A DNA stretch of 64,000 bases, from contig JAUTXW010000110.1 of assembly GCA_030620095.1 (NCBI GenBank), forward strand, positions 591,001 through 655,000. The letters are read 5' to 3'. Made by a program: the position numbers and the translations under genes. Source of the DNA: Kuschelorhynchus macadamiae (lineage: Eukaryota > Arthropoda > Insecta > Coleoptera > Curculionidae). Below are positions 1-12,439 of this stretch, piece after piece (positions within the stretch are counted from its first letter, which is position 1; each line of letters begins with the position of its first letter). The notes under the pieces are model-generated. The model was given only the letters and a program-made list of their open reading frames with translations. It did not search any database and had not been told where the DNA came from.

Positions 1-480
1 CTAGTGGTATGGATTGTACAGTTTCTCCAATATAGACATCACTACAGGAACAAATTACATATACTCCTTCTGTTTGGAAAGGAATAATGTCCTTTGGCGA
101 TCGTTAACATTGTTCAGTTTTCTTGGGTACTGGACTGGACCTGCGAAGTAACCTTGTCTGTGGTTTCATGTATAAATAGATAGTACACTTTCTATCGGTA
201 ACTTCTTATTAGTTTCCTGTCGCGGAGTAGGATTATTATATTTTCTAAATGACCTTCTAATATAACTGATTGCTTCTATGTCCAATGATGATGTGAATGA
301 GAATTTAGGATCTATTCGTATGTGGGTGTAACATTTCATTATACGTTTAATTTTGATTGTTCCAATTGTGTCGGTACCATAACGAATTAAATTAATTTGT
401 TTTCGACATTTTCAATGTTTTAACATGTCAACGTTGGGTTTTCCGACCATTTTTGTCATACTACATTGGAAAAATAAATG
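1..480 (-). mobile_element. Degraded Penelope-like element remnant, cut by window edge
   Basis: Read on the minus strand, the stretch translates in broken frames into pieces that match the C-terminal part of the Penelope-like element at 22.2-24.6 kb: the run before the endonuclease (NNPTP-like, then a shortened RLLRR-like arginine patch) and the start of a GIY-YIG domain (GVYVICSC, then YIGETV). Frames are broken by stops and indels, so it is an old copy. It continues beyond base 1, so its size is unknown. The match is my own reading by eye against the better copy in the same window. Confidence 0.65.
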
Positions 481-2929
481 AGACTGTATTTATATAATAG
501 CACTGGCAAAATTTGCTTGAAACTAAAGAAAGAACTAGTGGTTTTATAGGGGTGTTTGTTTGTTTTTTTTTAATTTTTCGTACCTGTAACGGTCCACATT
601 TGATGCCGTATGATATTGCAAATAATGGCCGGATAGTCAAGGGTGAAGATTAAATATATAAATTGGATTAGCAGTTAAGGGGAGAATACTGAGTACCTAA
701 GCAATATACAATTAATTCGCCTGCATTTTTAAAATTATTTAAATGGATGGATAAATATAGAGGCTTTGTTTTACTAGACGTTTGCCTGCATCTGATGATC
801 TAATAAGTTTCATGTCCTAAAAAAGGGAGACTAATTGAGTTTGTAATACAATATTTCGAAACATAAAAAAAAATGCAAGCAAAATTGTTGATTAGTTTCA
901 AATTCATAAAACTTATAGTTTAAGTACTATATTTCTGTTGCATATGGGGACTTTTCTTGTGAAGACTGTGGATCATGAATCATCCTTAACATAAGTCGGT
1001 GTTTAATGTTTGACTTCTACTTATTCGGCAATTTTCCCCGAATATCTAAGAGTTCAAGGGGACTTGATTTTTTTAAAAGGTATTTTAAAGGCGACATTTT
1101 CAATTCTTCTGTTGTAAAAAAATCATTTAAAAAAAATTGAAAAGATTTTTTTTATAATTTTGCCACTAAAAGCTACATGGAACTATGAAAGTTCTACTTT
1201 CATAGTTCTTAAATTTTAAATAGTGGGAAGTTACGGGAATAGTTTTTTTGACACGTTTGAAAATATTTTCTTGACTTAAATTACGTCTTTAAAAGTTACT
1301 TGGATGTACGAAAAACGTATTTAAATATTTGAAGAAAGTTCAAAACCTTTGGGAAAACAATTTTTTTGACATCTGTCAAAATATATTTTCGTTTTATTGG
1401 GGCAAAAATTATTTTGTATTCAAATAAGTAAAATAAATTTGACCTGTTTCGCAATTTTTCGAAATATTACGTTTTTTTTTAAATATATATAATATAACTA
1501 TTTTTTAATATCAGAATATTTACCCCAACTATGACACCAAAAATCTAATGACCTGCCTTGTAGAATATCTTTCGATCGTTGTTCACGCCTTCATTTCGTT
1601 TATGTTTACAAAATGATAGTAAACAGCAAATTTTGTTAGAGAGATCTTTGGAAACTGGGAAAGTATTGCACCCCAAATTGTGCGTGTCCTTAAAAACATT
1701 CAAATTTTATCCTGCTAATTTCAAAAATACCCATAAAATCGTTTCTGGGACCTTAAAATTAAATCAAATTTATCTAAATATTCGCACCACTTGAATGCGC
1801 GTGTATTTCAAATCTGATTTTCGATGATTTGACGAGTCGAATTATGGCTCAAACCTGGACTAACCTAACGCTAGATCCACCTAACAGCATAAGTCGCTTT
1901 CTTTGCAGCAATCCTAGCCTATAAATAATCCGCATTTTATTAATTATAAGAAAAAAAAACGTCACCTGAGTGGCAAAAAAAACTCACATTGAATATTTAA
2001 CAAAACTTGTTTATACTCCGTGGAAATAAATGACGAACCAATAGGAAACACATTGAACAATCTGTGTTGTTATTGGCGGGTTAGGTTGATTATTTAGGTT
2101 CTTGTTTTGCTTTTATCTAAAGCAGCTGGCTGGTTTTTTTAAAGCCAAATCTCTAAGTAGTTAGGTACGTCGTAGAAACAAATAGTAAATTTGAAAGTTG
2201 TAGAAAATAGATTGAGGTTTTTCAATTCTGTTTCATTTTTGTGAAAATAAAATCCCTTTTATGTTCACTGTCAAAGTAAGAATATCATATTAAATATTCA
2301 AAAAATCGTACTTTTTTTAGTTTTTATCGCATAGGGTCGGTTTTTTGGCAAAGTCTCGAGGGATCTATGTACATAAAAAAAACACCCGACAACTTTAAGC
2401 TGTGCGGTTGATTTATAAAAAATCTACTTCTAGTCAAACGTAGATGTTTTTCACGTAAATAATTTTTTAAAGTATTTAGCTGCAAACTTCAAACGCAGTT
2501 TTATTGTCCCTTTTTGTCTCCTCATTCATTTTGACTTATGGTATATTTCAGTAAAACTCATTTTTAGCGAACGACTGCAAAAACAATCAGAAAAAAAAAT
2601 TAATTTTTTTTTAAGAAATGTCTCGTTAATGTTTTAAACCGACCGAGCTATGCATAATAAGCCTAGAGAATGCGGCAGAGCGGATCCTATTATCCGATTT
2701 ACCTTTGAGATACGCTAAGAACAGGTCTTTGTTTAACAGTCGTAGTAAAAATTGTATTTAATAAAATAACAATAAAAATTTTATATTTACTTTAAAAAAC
2801 GTACTTTTAATGGGACTATTTATACCAATATAGAAAATCCCACATACGTGGGCAACTCTGGAGAAGAAATAACGTATTTAATCTTTGTTTTTCCATGTGA
2901 AAATTAAATTTTATTTCAATATTTAGGGG
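481..2929. other. Gene-free AT-rich stretch
   Basis: No coding region is convincing here. The only local structure I noticed is a short perfect palindrome near 1183-1208 (AACTATGAAAGT, 3-base loop, then its complement). Long A and T runs are frequent. It could hold an upstream non-coding exon or promoter of the gene at 3909, whose acceptor implies a 5' exon, but I cannot locate one. Confidence 0.4.
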
Positions 2930-3565
2930 TACATAGAGGGTATTAAAGAAAATTAAAACACCATGTATCTCAAAAAGTAAGGCCTTTTGAAGGCATGTTT
3001 ATCTGAACTTTAAGTCCTAAAATGAATCAAAAAAGATACATTCTGCATTTTTAGGAATCAAAATAAAAACAGAAAAAAATAACATGAAATTTTAAATGTG
3101 TAGAGACTTAGCATTTTGCTAACTATAACGTTGAAACGGTTCAAAATATCGGATTAAAGTAAGAAACTAAGAAGTTAGAGAAAATAAGGAATCTAATTGT
3201 GTATATAACAGCTTGTGGCGTTGCAATAAAAATTTCCTGGGGTGAAAGTTGGCGCGATCTAGAAAAAAGTAACACCCAGTATATTTTTGTAAACTGTATT
3301 ATAGCCATTTCGTAGACTTTGCTTACAGTATAGTATGTGTCAAATCTGAATAAGCTATCTCTAGAAATGAACAGTTTGCATAAAAAAAACTAAAAAAATA
3401 AAATTTTGACACCTCACATCTCAAAAACAAAGGCCTTGTCGACACATGTTTATATGAACTTTTTTTTAGTCCTCAAATAAGGCAAAAAATTACTTCCTGC
3501 ATTTTAAGCCGTCAAATAAAAATCACCACAACACACAAAATAGTTTTGAAATCAGGAAGAAAAAA
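2930..3565. repeat. Pair of diverged direct repeats upstream of gene 1
   Basis: Two segments, about 2930-3110 and 3390-3560, share the same order of phrases: 'ATCTCAAAAA', 'AAGGCCTT', 'CATGTTTAT', 'TGAACTTT', 'AGTCCT' and 'CTGCATTTT'. They are clearly related but well diverged. They are probably two copies of an old interspersed element. The span lies in the presumed 5' intron or upstream region of gene 1. Confidence 0.5.
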
Positions 3566-3889
3566 TATTTGCAACCATCATCTCATTTAAAAAAACATCT
3601 TGTGTAATTTTCACAGCTTATCGATGCTCTTTTGTTTTTTTATCATTAAAAGAGTTTTATACTTTTATAAAACGCAAAAAAAATATATTAAATATAAAAA
3701 GCTCCCTGTACTCATGAAACGTTAAAGAAAATAGTTTAGACCCAATTGTGAAACTCTTTTTTTTCTACATTTATTTCATATTTAAATAAAAGTTATTTAT
3801 TTGTTTGAATTGAGAAAGTGCAATTTAGATATTTTTACACATTTCTTAAAAATGCCCAATAGAAAATCGTTAAAAATATATTTTTTTAA

Positions 3890-3908
3890 CAAATATGTTT
3901 CTTTGCAG
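3890..3908 (+). other. Predicted 3' splice site directly before the start codon of gene 1
   Basis: A pyrimidine-rich tract ending TTTCTTTGCAG stands immediately before ATGTTAGTC. The reading frame happens to be open for 36 more codons upstream (from 3801), but that part reads as AT-rich intron. The paralogue at 40980 has the same arrangement, TTTTTGCAG then ATG. This indicates an intron in the 5' UTR of both genes, and it fixes the start codon at 3909. Confidence 0.7.
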
Positions 3909-6479
3909 ATGTTAGTCGAAGTGAAACCCGAAGTCAAATCTGAAGTGAGTGAGGCAGCCGAAGCGGAAATTGATAAATTGGTCAAGCAAGTAAGAAGGTT
4001 CCACGAAAGATTCAAGTCCAATAGCATTTTAACCCATGTTGATCCATCCCATGCAAATCATACAGAAAATATACCACAGGAACTCCAAGAAGCCCCTATT
4101 ACCTTTGGTTGGGAATCAATAGAGGATAAACCAGCCGTGCCGTTTATTAGACGAGACTCGGAATGTTACGTAGCTTCTAAAATTTGCCCACGCAAGTTAT
4201 TTGATGACGTTTGGAAAACATTTTCCTCAACCACCATAACCTGTATCCAAATTAGGAACTACAAAATGACTAAGAAAGAGGCTGAAGTTTTTAACGAAAT
4301 TAATATACAGCATTGTGACAGCAATCTAGCAGGCAACTATCACTTCAAAGAAGGAGATCTCATGGCTTCTTTAGAAGACTTGAAGCATGCTTTGCGGTTC
4401 TATAACGCCTGTCGAAACGCAGTATGTTTCGATAAAATAGAAAATGACTTTTTTGGTTTTATTAAAATCGGTGGAAGCGAGGTCCCATTTATTTGGAACG
4501 AGGGACAAAAATTAGTACCGTTATTCTATTTTGATGGTCAAAGCGAGTACTTAGAAGCAAGATCCGTTCTACTCACCGACGTATGGCAGCTTGGCTGTAT
4601 AAAATTCTGTTGTCTAGTTCAAAATATTCGTAAAGATCATTACGACAAGAATTCTTTAAAAGTAGTGGACTTTGAGGATGTAAAAAAATTATTTCCAGTC
4701 GATACAACGTTTCAACTTTGTTGGCCAGAAGACTTAAATCCGGAACTATTGGCTCCCGAAATGAGAATGGCAACGTCATCTGGTGTACAAGTAACATCAG
4801 TCCCTTCCGCAAATGTATCTTCTGTGCCACAACAACAAACTGGTTCAAACAATATTCAACAAGTTTCTGATATTAACCAGAATCATCTTGCATACAACCA
4901 ATCAGAAATAGTTCCTTCTACAAGAGTTTCTAATCAAGTACCTATTAGTAACGAAAGGCACGTTAACGGAGTTGGTTATGAATCTCAGAAATCTGGTTTA
5001 AAACGTTATCGAATTAAAAAAATTACGCCTAAAAGACCTAAACTTCAAGCAAAGACAAATGCAGGTAATACATCTAATGCATTTTACATTAACAGACAAG
5101 TCAGTGCAATTGTATCGCCGCCAAATGCTGACCAAGCATTAAATTCTAATTCCATACTTGAAAGATCGCTGATTGGAACGTCACAAAGTGGTGTCCGAAC
5201 ACTAAACTCCAATTCCATAGTTGAACGCTCGCTGGCATGCTCCAACCAAATAACGAATGTGCCTCATAAATCACCCCCAACGGCCCCCAGTCCTCAGCTG
5301 AGGTTTTCCAGTCCCTTAATGAATGAGGCAACCACAAATCTTTCATCCACGATGGGAACTACTTCCCCACCCACACCTTCAGTTGCTAATAATCTGGATG
5401 TTACAAATCCCTATTTTTCCTTTTCGCAACAACAGAAAGTCGCGAGGCCACAACAGTTTATTCCACCTCAGAGCTACCCAGTGATACAGTCTCAAACAAC
5501 ACCGTACAATGTCGCACCTCCTCAAAATAATGGTACTTACAGGCCGCCAGATCAGTGGTCCAACGAGCAAGTTCAGCAATGTTTTCAACTGTCTTCAGCT
5601 ATTCGCGTAAAGCTCGGTAACTATCTGACGAACGCTATGAATCAAAGAGGAAATGCTCGACTTAACCGACCGTACAATGTTTTTTTAAATGAATTAGCTT
5701 GGGGATTTTTGCAGCAGACGTTAATGACGCCACAACAACAAATGAATATGGTCCCAGTGGTTGTGTCGGAATTGCATCAAATGTGTATACAGTTTATGCA
5801 GGATTTTGCCCCGCAACCGACGCCTCGAAGGCAACAAAGCAATCCATCATATGCCAATTGGCCTGTGAACAACAGCCAACCACCAGTCTCGACTGTGGTA
5901 CAGAATATAAATATCACTAAGGTGACTAATGTAATTCAAGGGGGCGGAAATCACATAGAAAGTCGTGCTAATAATTTAGGATTCTATAATAATGTTAATG
6001 CATGTGAGAACCAAGATCACATGGCACACTATATTCCTGGTTCTGTTACTGCCTCAAGAATTTCTACCAGCCATCAGTACGAAGTATCCAGACGTGAGAT
6101 TAACGATAACGCAACCGTTACTAGTCTCAGGGGTTTAGAGCCAAGAATACAAGTAGCAGAGCATGTTTTGAATTTTGGCTGGTCTGAAGAGGATCCCTAT
6201 CCGACAAGGGAGTTCGTTATAAAACAAAAAAGACTTTTAGGGATAAGTTTGTCGCCGATAGTAAACGAATTCTTAATAAACCTTGGAGAGTTTATTGAAA
6301 AGTGTATATGCCTGACTGAACAAAATCAATTCGTACCTGAAAAATTTAGAAACGTTTACCGTCTAAACACCGTTCAGAGTGCACAGTGGCAAAAACTTGT
6401 TAAATATGGACGTGTTCAGTGTCGAGGTCCTTATCAGGATATTTTTGTGCTTTACAGTGAAATTTTAGAAACTCTCTAG
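3909..6479 (+). CDS. Gene 1: unrecognised 856-residue protein, paralogue of gene 2
   Basis: Single-exon coding region of 856 residues; I do not recognise the family. Residues about 63-277 form a folded-looking module with phrases FGWESIEDK, VPFI, FNEINIQHCD, VPLFYF and FCCLVQ. These align with the protein encoded by the split gene at 40980 (FSWEEIDDI, VPFI, LNEINVLHCD, VPLFFF, LFCKFL). The middle (about 290-540) is rich in Ser, Asn, Gln and Pro, with a basic patch near 360-380 (KRYRIKK, PKRPK) that could be a nuclear signal, and an internal repeat LNSNSI(L/V)ERSL near 411 and 433. A helical Gln-rich segment lies at about 545-640 and a second ordered region at 740-855. Start chosen at 3909 because a splice acceptor precedes it. 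A nuclear or regulatory role is only inference. Confidence 0.8.
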   Translation: MLVEVKPEVKSEVSEAAEAEIDKLVKQVRRFHERFKSNSILTHVDPSHANHTENIPQELQEAPITFGWESIEDKPAVPFIRRDSECYVASKICPRKLFDDVWKTFSSTTITCIQIRNYKMTKKEAEVFNEINIQHCDSNLAGNYHFKEGDLMASLEDLKHALRFYNACRNAVCFDKIENDFFGFIKIGGSEVPFIWNEGQKLVPLFYFDGQSEYLEARSVLLTDVWQLGCIKFCCLVQNIRKDHYDKNSLKVVDFEDVKKLFPVDTTFQLCWPEDLNPELLAPEMRMATSSGVQVTSVPSANVSSVPQQQTGSNNIQQVSDINQNHLAYNQSEIVPSTRVSNQVPISNERHVNGVGYESQKSGLKRYRIKKITPKRPKLQAKTNAGNTSNAFYINRQVSAIVSPPNADQALNSNSILERSLIGTSQSGVRTLNSNSIVERSLACSNQITNVPHKSPPTAPSPQLRFSSPLMNEATTNLSSTMGTTSPPTPSVANNLDVTNPYFSFSQQQKVARPQQFIPPQSYPVIQSQTTPYNVAPPQNNGTYRPPDQWSNEQVQQCFQLSSAIRVKLGNYLTNAMNQRGNARLNRPYNVFLNELAWGFLQQTLMTPQQQMNMVPVVVSELHQMCIQFMQDFAPQPTPRRQQSNPSYANWPVNNSQPPVSTVVQNINITKVTNVIQGGGNHIESRANNLGFYNNVNACENQDHMAHYIPGSVTASRISTSHQYEVSRREINDNATVTSLRGLEPRIQVAEHVLNFGWSEEDPYPTREFVIKQKRLLGISLSPIVNEFLINLGEFIEKCICLTEQNQFVPEKFRNVYRLNTVQSAQWQKLVKYGRVQCRGPYQDIFVLYSEILETL

Positions 6480-8423
6480 GCATGTTTTTAGCAATATCAA
6501 ACGTTAAATGTGATTTTTTTAGATGTAAGAATTCGAATGTTATGTTTTAGATAAGATTTTTGTACGTAATTTAGTTTGCCTCGCAACGAATTAAGAGGAT
6601 AACGCATTTTCTCTTCAAGATTTTATCCACGATAAAAAAATGTTTCGAGTAAAAGTTGTTTTTTTTTTCTCATGAAGATTTTCAAAAAGTAAATTATTTT
6701 TATTTTGATTTTTTCGTATTTCAAAAAAGTTTTATCTTTTTTTTATTCACGTTCCGAACTTGGGTTTTTTTATTAAATCGAAACTTATTTTTTAAGGTCA
6801 ATCACCATATTTCATTTTTATCGAATATTCAAATTCCTAAACTATTAGAAACCGTCAGGTGACCCATATTGACCTGTCACAAGTAGTTATTATCCGATAT
6901 CCTCTTAGAAATTTGCCAAAGAATGAGCAAATAACAAGACGAATTTAATCTCATGAATTTAAAAAATTAGAGCCTTTAAAACCACTGAGTAATTCTATGA
7001 TTGTTTAGTAGCATGCCTTGTAATTTTAATTTGTTAGTTTTAAATTATAAATGCAATATATCTTGGAATTTTATTTTTGAAAATATGTTATTCTAAATTT
7101 GGATGGTATAAAAGCAGCAAGACAGCGAAAATTTCGTTTCAACTACTTATTTTGTTTTACAAATAGGGCAGGGATATCTTTAAAGTGCAATTGCTGCAAT
7201 TATAGATTCTAGCTTTTTAGTACAATAAAAGCAATACGTTGTTAAGGATATATTTAAAACATAAATATTGTATTACTACTTCCATATTCCGTATTTAAGT
7301 TACAAAAACTTATAAGGCTGTTGTGTTATTAGTAAGTAATCTTGTAGGGTGTCCAAAGTAATGTAAAGACGAACACTAAAAATGTACATACATGTAAATA
7401 TATATATTTAAGAGTTTAATTAAAACATTAACTTGTAATTCTGATACTGTTAAGCAAGGGTTTGCTATTTAAACCAGGAAGTATTAAAAATATATATTTA
7501 AAATGCTACCCTTTTTATTCCAAAGAATTTTTTTTATTTTTATAAATAGAAATAATATTTGTGTTTCAAATCATAAATAAAATGTTATATATGTTGAAAT
7601 TGTATTTTCTTCAACACCTATAAACCCAGAAGAAGATATTCTTATAGTGATATTGCTTACCTAAATATGTACATACAATATTTTACAGAAGCGGAAAACC
7701 ATATAAATATGTTTATTCAACGTAAGGAGACTGCTAGGTGTTCAAAATAAACCCCCTTAGATCTGGATTTGGAGGGGAAAAAAGTGGCCTGTATATTTTA
7801 AATACAATTAAAGTTAAAAAGGTCGATAAATCACAAATTCATGTCTTGGGGCCAGTATTTTAATCCCCAAATAACTTTATTCTTCGATTATTTACCGTGG
7901 AAACGATTGTTGAGGTAATTGTAACAATGGAAAATATCCACGGAAAAAAATTATACGGAGATGAAAATACCAATCCTTAATAACAATATAAAGTCGAGAC
8001 GTTGAATATATACGTCAAGAACAACAATTAAGTGAATTACTGACCGTCCGACACTGAATACTTCTCTATTTTATTACAGCTCGGATTTCACAGACAAAAA
8101 TGCAGGAAATGCGAGTTACGTGTTGGGATGCGTTAAAACGACAGGCAAAAGTAGCGCCCCGATCAGGTGTATATAGTTCACTGACTTGTTGATCAGAGAA
8201 CCTAGTGCAGTTTTTTATAAATGTGAAAAGAAATAAAAAACAAATGAAATGCGTTATATTTATATTGTCAATACTTTTTAACAAATAAAGAAAAAGTGTT
8301 AATTTAATAAATAAAAAACATATCGCCCGCCCGGCCAAAATGAATATGTTTGATAACCAAAAAAGAATGTTTTTACCAAAAAATGTTGATATAACCCAAA
8401 AATCGAAAACGGATTTAACCCAC

Positions 8424-8425
<2 letters not shown>
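6480..8425 (+). other. 3' UTR and downstream flank of gene 1
   Basis: AT-rich, with no other gene seen. The first canonical AATAAA after the stop is at 7224-7229, which would give a 3' UTR of about 0.75 kb; another lies near 7576. From about 7740 onward there are only short AT-rich motifs. Confidence 0.4.

Positions 8426-8489
<64 letters not shown>
8426..8489. repeat. (TA)n microsatellite
   Basis: An uninterrupted TA dinucleotide run of about 64 bp, followed by a few imperfect units up to 8508. Five further such tracts in the window border palindromic elements, but none was recognised next to this one. Confidence 0.95.
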
Positions 8490-8497
<8 letters not shown>

Positions 8498-8639
8498 TTA
8501 TATATATGCTTCCCTATGATGGATTTAAACATTTATTATGCGCTTCTTTACCATATCACTTTTTGCTATCATCCTCTCCAGGTCTTCCTTTTAGACAATG
8601 ACTCTCTTCTATTGCCGCTGCACTGACCAGAAATTCCTA

Positions 8640-8695
8640 TATTAAATCAAAGAAAATAATAGCAAGCGTCGCTAGTATTTTCTTTGATTAAATTC
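8640..8695. repeat. Short inverted repeat (hairpin)
   Basis: Arms ATTAAATCAAAGAAAATA and TATTTTCTTTGATTAAAT flank a loop of roughly 17 bases. It is an 18-bp near-perfect stem in otherwise featureless DNA. It may be a remnant of a small inverted-repeat element; no target duplication was identified. Confidence 0.7.
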
Positions 8696-9639
8696 TAGAG
8701 ACTTTGGGGTGAGGTTTCTTCCGTTGTTACGTGACCCAAATGAGTTATAGCGAAAGTCCTGAGGCAACCTGACGCATCTACTCCTATTTTATTTCGCAAA
8801 TAGCGATGGGTAGACTTGCATAGCTTCATTTACGATATCTTCCATATCAGTTAGATCGCCTTCATTTCTTATTACTTCCTTATATATTAGCAACCTAACC
8901 TACATCTCTAACACCTGATTTATATAATATTTTACTAAAATCTGAATAATGTAAACCACCTAGATTGTTCATCATTGATTAAAAAAATACAATGAAAGGA
9001 TGTCCGTCCTGTTCCGAATACGCTTTACTTTTCTAGCATTTATTACTTTTCTGCCTAATTTAGTAAATTCTGTCATGTTATAAGTTAATAACAATATTTT
9101 TAATTTTTATTACAGTTTTTGTCTAAAATACTATAATCTACAGGTGGAATTACATGCAACCTAATCATTATTGCAGACTCATTTGAGAAATATTTAATAA
9201 GGAATTAGTTTGAGGATTACCATGAACCCCCAGACCTCCATAGACCAGAAAACTTAGTGTTTAATCGGGAAAATGCGGAAAGCTCCTGATGGTCACCCAA
9301 CTTGACGACGTGGAAGGGAAAAAAACAATTTGTATATATCCAATTCGACGTTTTCCTTCTAGAGGTGAGGCAGCACACCTTCTTGCTTCAATTAAATCAG
9401 TACAATTTTAACTTAACTGTGGATTCGTGATAATTGTAACATTAAAACAGGTGAAATGACTACCACGTGTACATCCTGCTGTACAAAATTTCAAATACCC
9501 GTTTGCTTAAAAAAATCAAAATCCCCAAAACACTGTTATCCTTTTAAAATTTTAAATTTTGACTTCGCTCGTAATTATTAAGTATTGTAATCGTGAAAAA
9601 ATCACCCTCCGAGATGTTTTAAAATCTTTACATTTTAAG
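8696..9639. other. Gene-free stretch
   Basis: No open frame with sensible composition, no inverted repeat and no recognisable element was seen here. Confidence 0.4.
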
Positions 9640-10660
9640 GTACTTGGCTGCCGAAAAACATGTTTTCTCGATTCCGTCGGTCTGACCGCCGCGCCGCGCC
9701 AGTCTATTTGTCTGTCTGTTCCCGGCATAGCGAAAACAATTGACTTCAAATTTTAGTAAAAAATTAAGGGTCACATGGGGATTACTTGGTAATATTTTGG
9801 TAAAAATTCAATATGGCGAAACAAAATGGCGGGCTAGTGAAATGTAAAAAAAACTTTTTATCCAGTATACCTCAAAAGTCAAGTATTACGTAGGAATGAA
9901 CTGATAAAATGTTGGTACGAATTCAAGATGGCGAAACAAAATGTCACCTTAATAAAATATATAAAAATTCAGCTTGAAAAAACTACTGAAATAGATTGAT
10001 TTCAATTTTTTTCCAAGAATTTACTGTGGTAAAATGATGAACTGATAAAATGTTGGTACGAATTCAAAATCAACCATCCCAGATTTTACATATTATTCAC
10101 GTTTTAGCGTCTCTAAATACCAAAAATATTTTTGCCCAATACCGTCGGATTGTCTGTCGGTCTGTTTATCAATCCGCGGCGTAGCTAAAAATTAAGGGTC
10201 ATTTAGGGATGACATGGTAGTATTTTGGTAAAAATCCAATGTGACGGAACAAAATGGCGGATAGTAAAATGATGAGTATTACTATAAAACTAATTATCCA
10301 ATTTACCTCAAATTTTTCACAAAAATCAAGTGTTGCATAGGAATGAACTGGTACCATTTTGGTATGAATACAAGGAAGCAAAACAAAATGGCGGCCTAAT
10401 AAATTGTTTAAAAGATCAGCCTGAAAGATTGCTTGGATAAATTTCAAATTTTGTGCAATCATTAATAGCGATATAGTAATAACTGGTAAAATTGTGGAAC
10501 GAATTCAAAATGGTGGGACAAAATGGCGACCAAATAAATTGTTTAAAAAAGAACTTAAAAAAAATTAGTGTGACATAAATAAACACTAGTAACATATTGG
10601 TACAAATACAATATGGTGCGACAAAGTAGCGCTTAATAAAAATGTTTGTAAAATACAGTA
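9640..10660 (+). repeat. Degenerate repeat modules built on 'ACAAAATGGCG'
   Basis: The phrase 'ACAAAATGGCG' or a close variant recurs at about 9823, 9935, 10249, 10384, 10520 and 10618. It is usually preceded by 'GGTACGAATTCAA' or 'GGTAAAAATC' and mixed with 'GTCTGTCTGT' stretches (9700, 10150). The units are unequal and diverged. The same family appears in reverse at 14.9-15.3 kb and forward at 44.15-44.56 kb, so it is a dispersed family rather than a local satellite. Confidence 0.6.
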
Positions 10661-10663
10661 TCT

Positions 10664-10889
<226 letters not shown>

Positions 10890-11425
10890 CCTATTTATCC
10901 TAATTTTTCTTACAGGTCAATACATTAACAACAAAATTAGTACATATTTTTAAATATATATTTCGTTTCTAAGGTGACGTTTCGACCATAGTTTTGGTCT
11001 TTTGGAATTTTTTGAGATGGCTGAAATTCAAAAAAACAAAAACGCCATAAATGACAAAACGACATAAACAACCTAAACAAATTGTATGTATCTTTACTGT
11101 AACAGTGTTCGCTCAGTTGCTTGTAATTTGTCTGTAATAAACGTCCACAATATTTTTAAAATGTAAATTAAATATGTGTAGTATATGTCAGATATGTGGA
11201 TTATGTATATTTTTTATTCAACTATTTTACGTTCTATGGTAAGTCCTAAATTTTAATACTTTATAAACTTAAAAAAATAGTGCTAAACAAATTTTAGGTT
11301 TGAAAAAGACCAAAACTATGGTCGAAACGTCACCTTAGAAACGAAATATATGTTTAAAAATATGTACTAATTTTGTTGTTAATGTATTGACCTCAAACCA
11401 AGAAAAATTAGGATAAATATATATT
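10890..11425. mobile_element. Palindromic element bounded by (TA)n, with hammerhead-like ends
   Basis: Inverted arms of about 110-120 bp at 10890-11005 and 11300-11425 (shared phrases TATCCTAATTTTTCTT, GTCAATACATTAACAAC, AAAATTAGTACATA, TTTCGTTTCTAAGGTGACG) flank about 290 bp of unrelated sequence. Each inner arm contains GGTC-GAAACGTC with a pairing GACC, the motif found at Penelope-like element ends elsewhere in the window. A long AT tract abuts the left side and an AT tract follows at 11465. There is no coding region. It is probably a non-autonomous derivative or solo end pair of a Penelope-like element; the assignment rests on the motif and the architecture. Confidence 0.55.
11296..11335 (+). 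ncRNA. Hammerhead-like motif (variant core)
   Basis: AGGT - TTGAAAAA - GACC - 8-base loop - GGTC - GAAACGTC - ACCT. Helix I (AGGT/ACCT) and helix II (GACC/GGTC) both close perfectly around the conserved GAAACGTC. The left junction TTGAAAAA departs from the hammerhead CTGANGA at two positions, including the catalytic G8. Ribozyme activity is therefore doubtful, but the fold is the same as in the other copies. Confidence 0.45.
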
Positions 11426-11456
11426 GAAAAAAAAGGTCAAAGAACACAAATCAAAA

Positions 11457-11464
<8 letters not shown>

Positions 11465-11506
<42 letters not shown>
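11465..11506. repeat. (AT)n microsatellite between two palindromic elements
   Basis: About 42 bp of AT dinucleotides preceded by an A-run. It separates the palindromic elements at 10890 and 11507, consistent with both having inserted into TA repeats. Confidence 0.9.
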
Positions 11507-11510
<4 letters not shown>

Positions 11511-11948
11511 TCTTTCTTGGGTATAGGTTTATTTGCAAAATCAAACAATGGGATTAACTTGACGTTTCGCCTATCATAGTACTAAGATAAGAACACCTTT
11601 TTACCTAAAACTGTGCCATGGGTTGCTTGACAAACCACTAACTTGCTACCTATCATTCAAATGTAAATAAATAATCATCATCATCATCATAGTTTATTAA
11701 TTTTGTAATAATTGTCAAAAATATAAAATTTTAAATCAGTTTTAGAAAAATTGTAAATGTCATTTTATAATTAGACCACTAAATGTTTTTTAAATTAATT
11801 GTAGATAGGTAAGGAAAGCCATATATACCAAAAAAAAAATAAAGGAATGAGCAATTTTTGAGAAAGCCTACTATGATAGGCGAAACGTCAAGTTAATCCC
11901 ATTGTTTGATTTTGCAAATAAACCTATACCCAAGATTAATATATACCG
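11507..11948. mobile_element. Second palindromic element bounded by (TA)n, with hammerhead-like ends
   Basis: Inverted arms at about 11507-11595 and 11858-11948 share TTGGGTATAGGTTTATTTGC, AAAATCAAACAATGGGATTA and ACTTGACGTTTCGCCTATCA (left-arm orientation). The right arm carries a TTGAGAAA-GCCTA...TAGGC-GAAACGTC motif at about 11853-11895 whose outer bases AATTT/AAGTT also pair. A (TA)n tract lies on each side (11465 and 11968). There is no open frame inside. It has a different sequence but the same design as the element at 10890. Confidence 0.55.
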
Positions 11949-11960
11949 GGTTTAAGAAAC

Positions 11961-11967
<7 letters not shown>

Positions 11968-12029
<62 letters not shown>
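11968..12029. repeat. (TA)n microsatellite
   Basis: About 62 bp of uninterrupted TA repeat to the right of the palindromic element. Confidence 0.95.
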
Positions 12030-12032
<3 letters not shown>

Positions 12033-12439
12033 ACTAAATGACTAATGGTAACTAAATTGGGTTACACGCCTCAATCATAATCATAGCGAGGAAAGTCCCG
12101 GTTAAAGGAAATTTACCGATTTTCTTGCATAGAGACATACTACAAAGGCTAAAATGACAATAAAGTGGTATCTACAATGGATTTTTCAATAAAAAATCTA
12201 CTGCTTCCGACGCATTTGCTAAAATTACCACATCAGCTTCTGCAAACTGCAATTAGTTTCATAGTTATCTTAGTACCAATTATGTCTATTACATAAACAT
12301 TATTCCCGTACATTTTAAAAGTTTTATGTATAAAAATACAGCAACTGTATTACTTATTCACTTTTAAAATTTACCGGAATATTGTTGCTTTTATTTAAAA
12401 GGCGTCTCTGGTTTTGTCAAGAACCCATCGATGTGTTTT

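Noticed and set aside
3801..3908. 36 extra in-frame codons upstream of the gene 1 start
   Set aside because: The stretch reads as AT-rich intron and ends in TTTCTTTGCAG; the paralogue has the same acceptor at its ATG.
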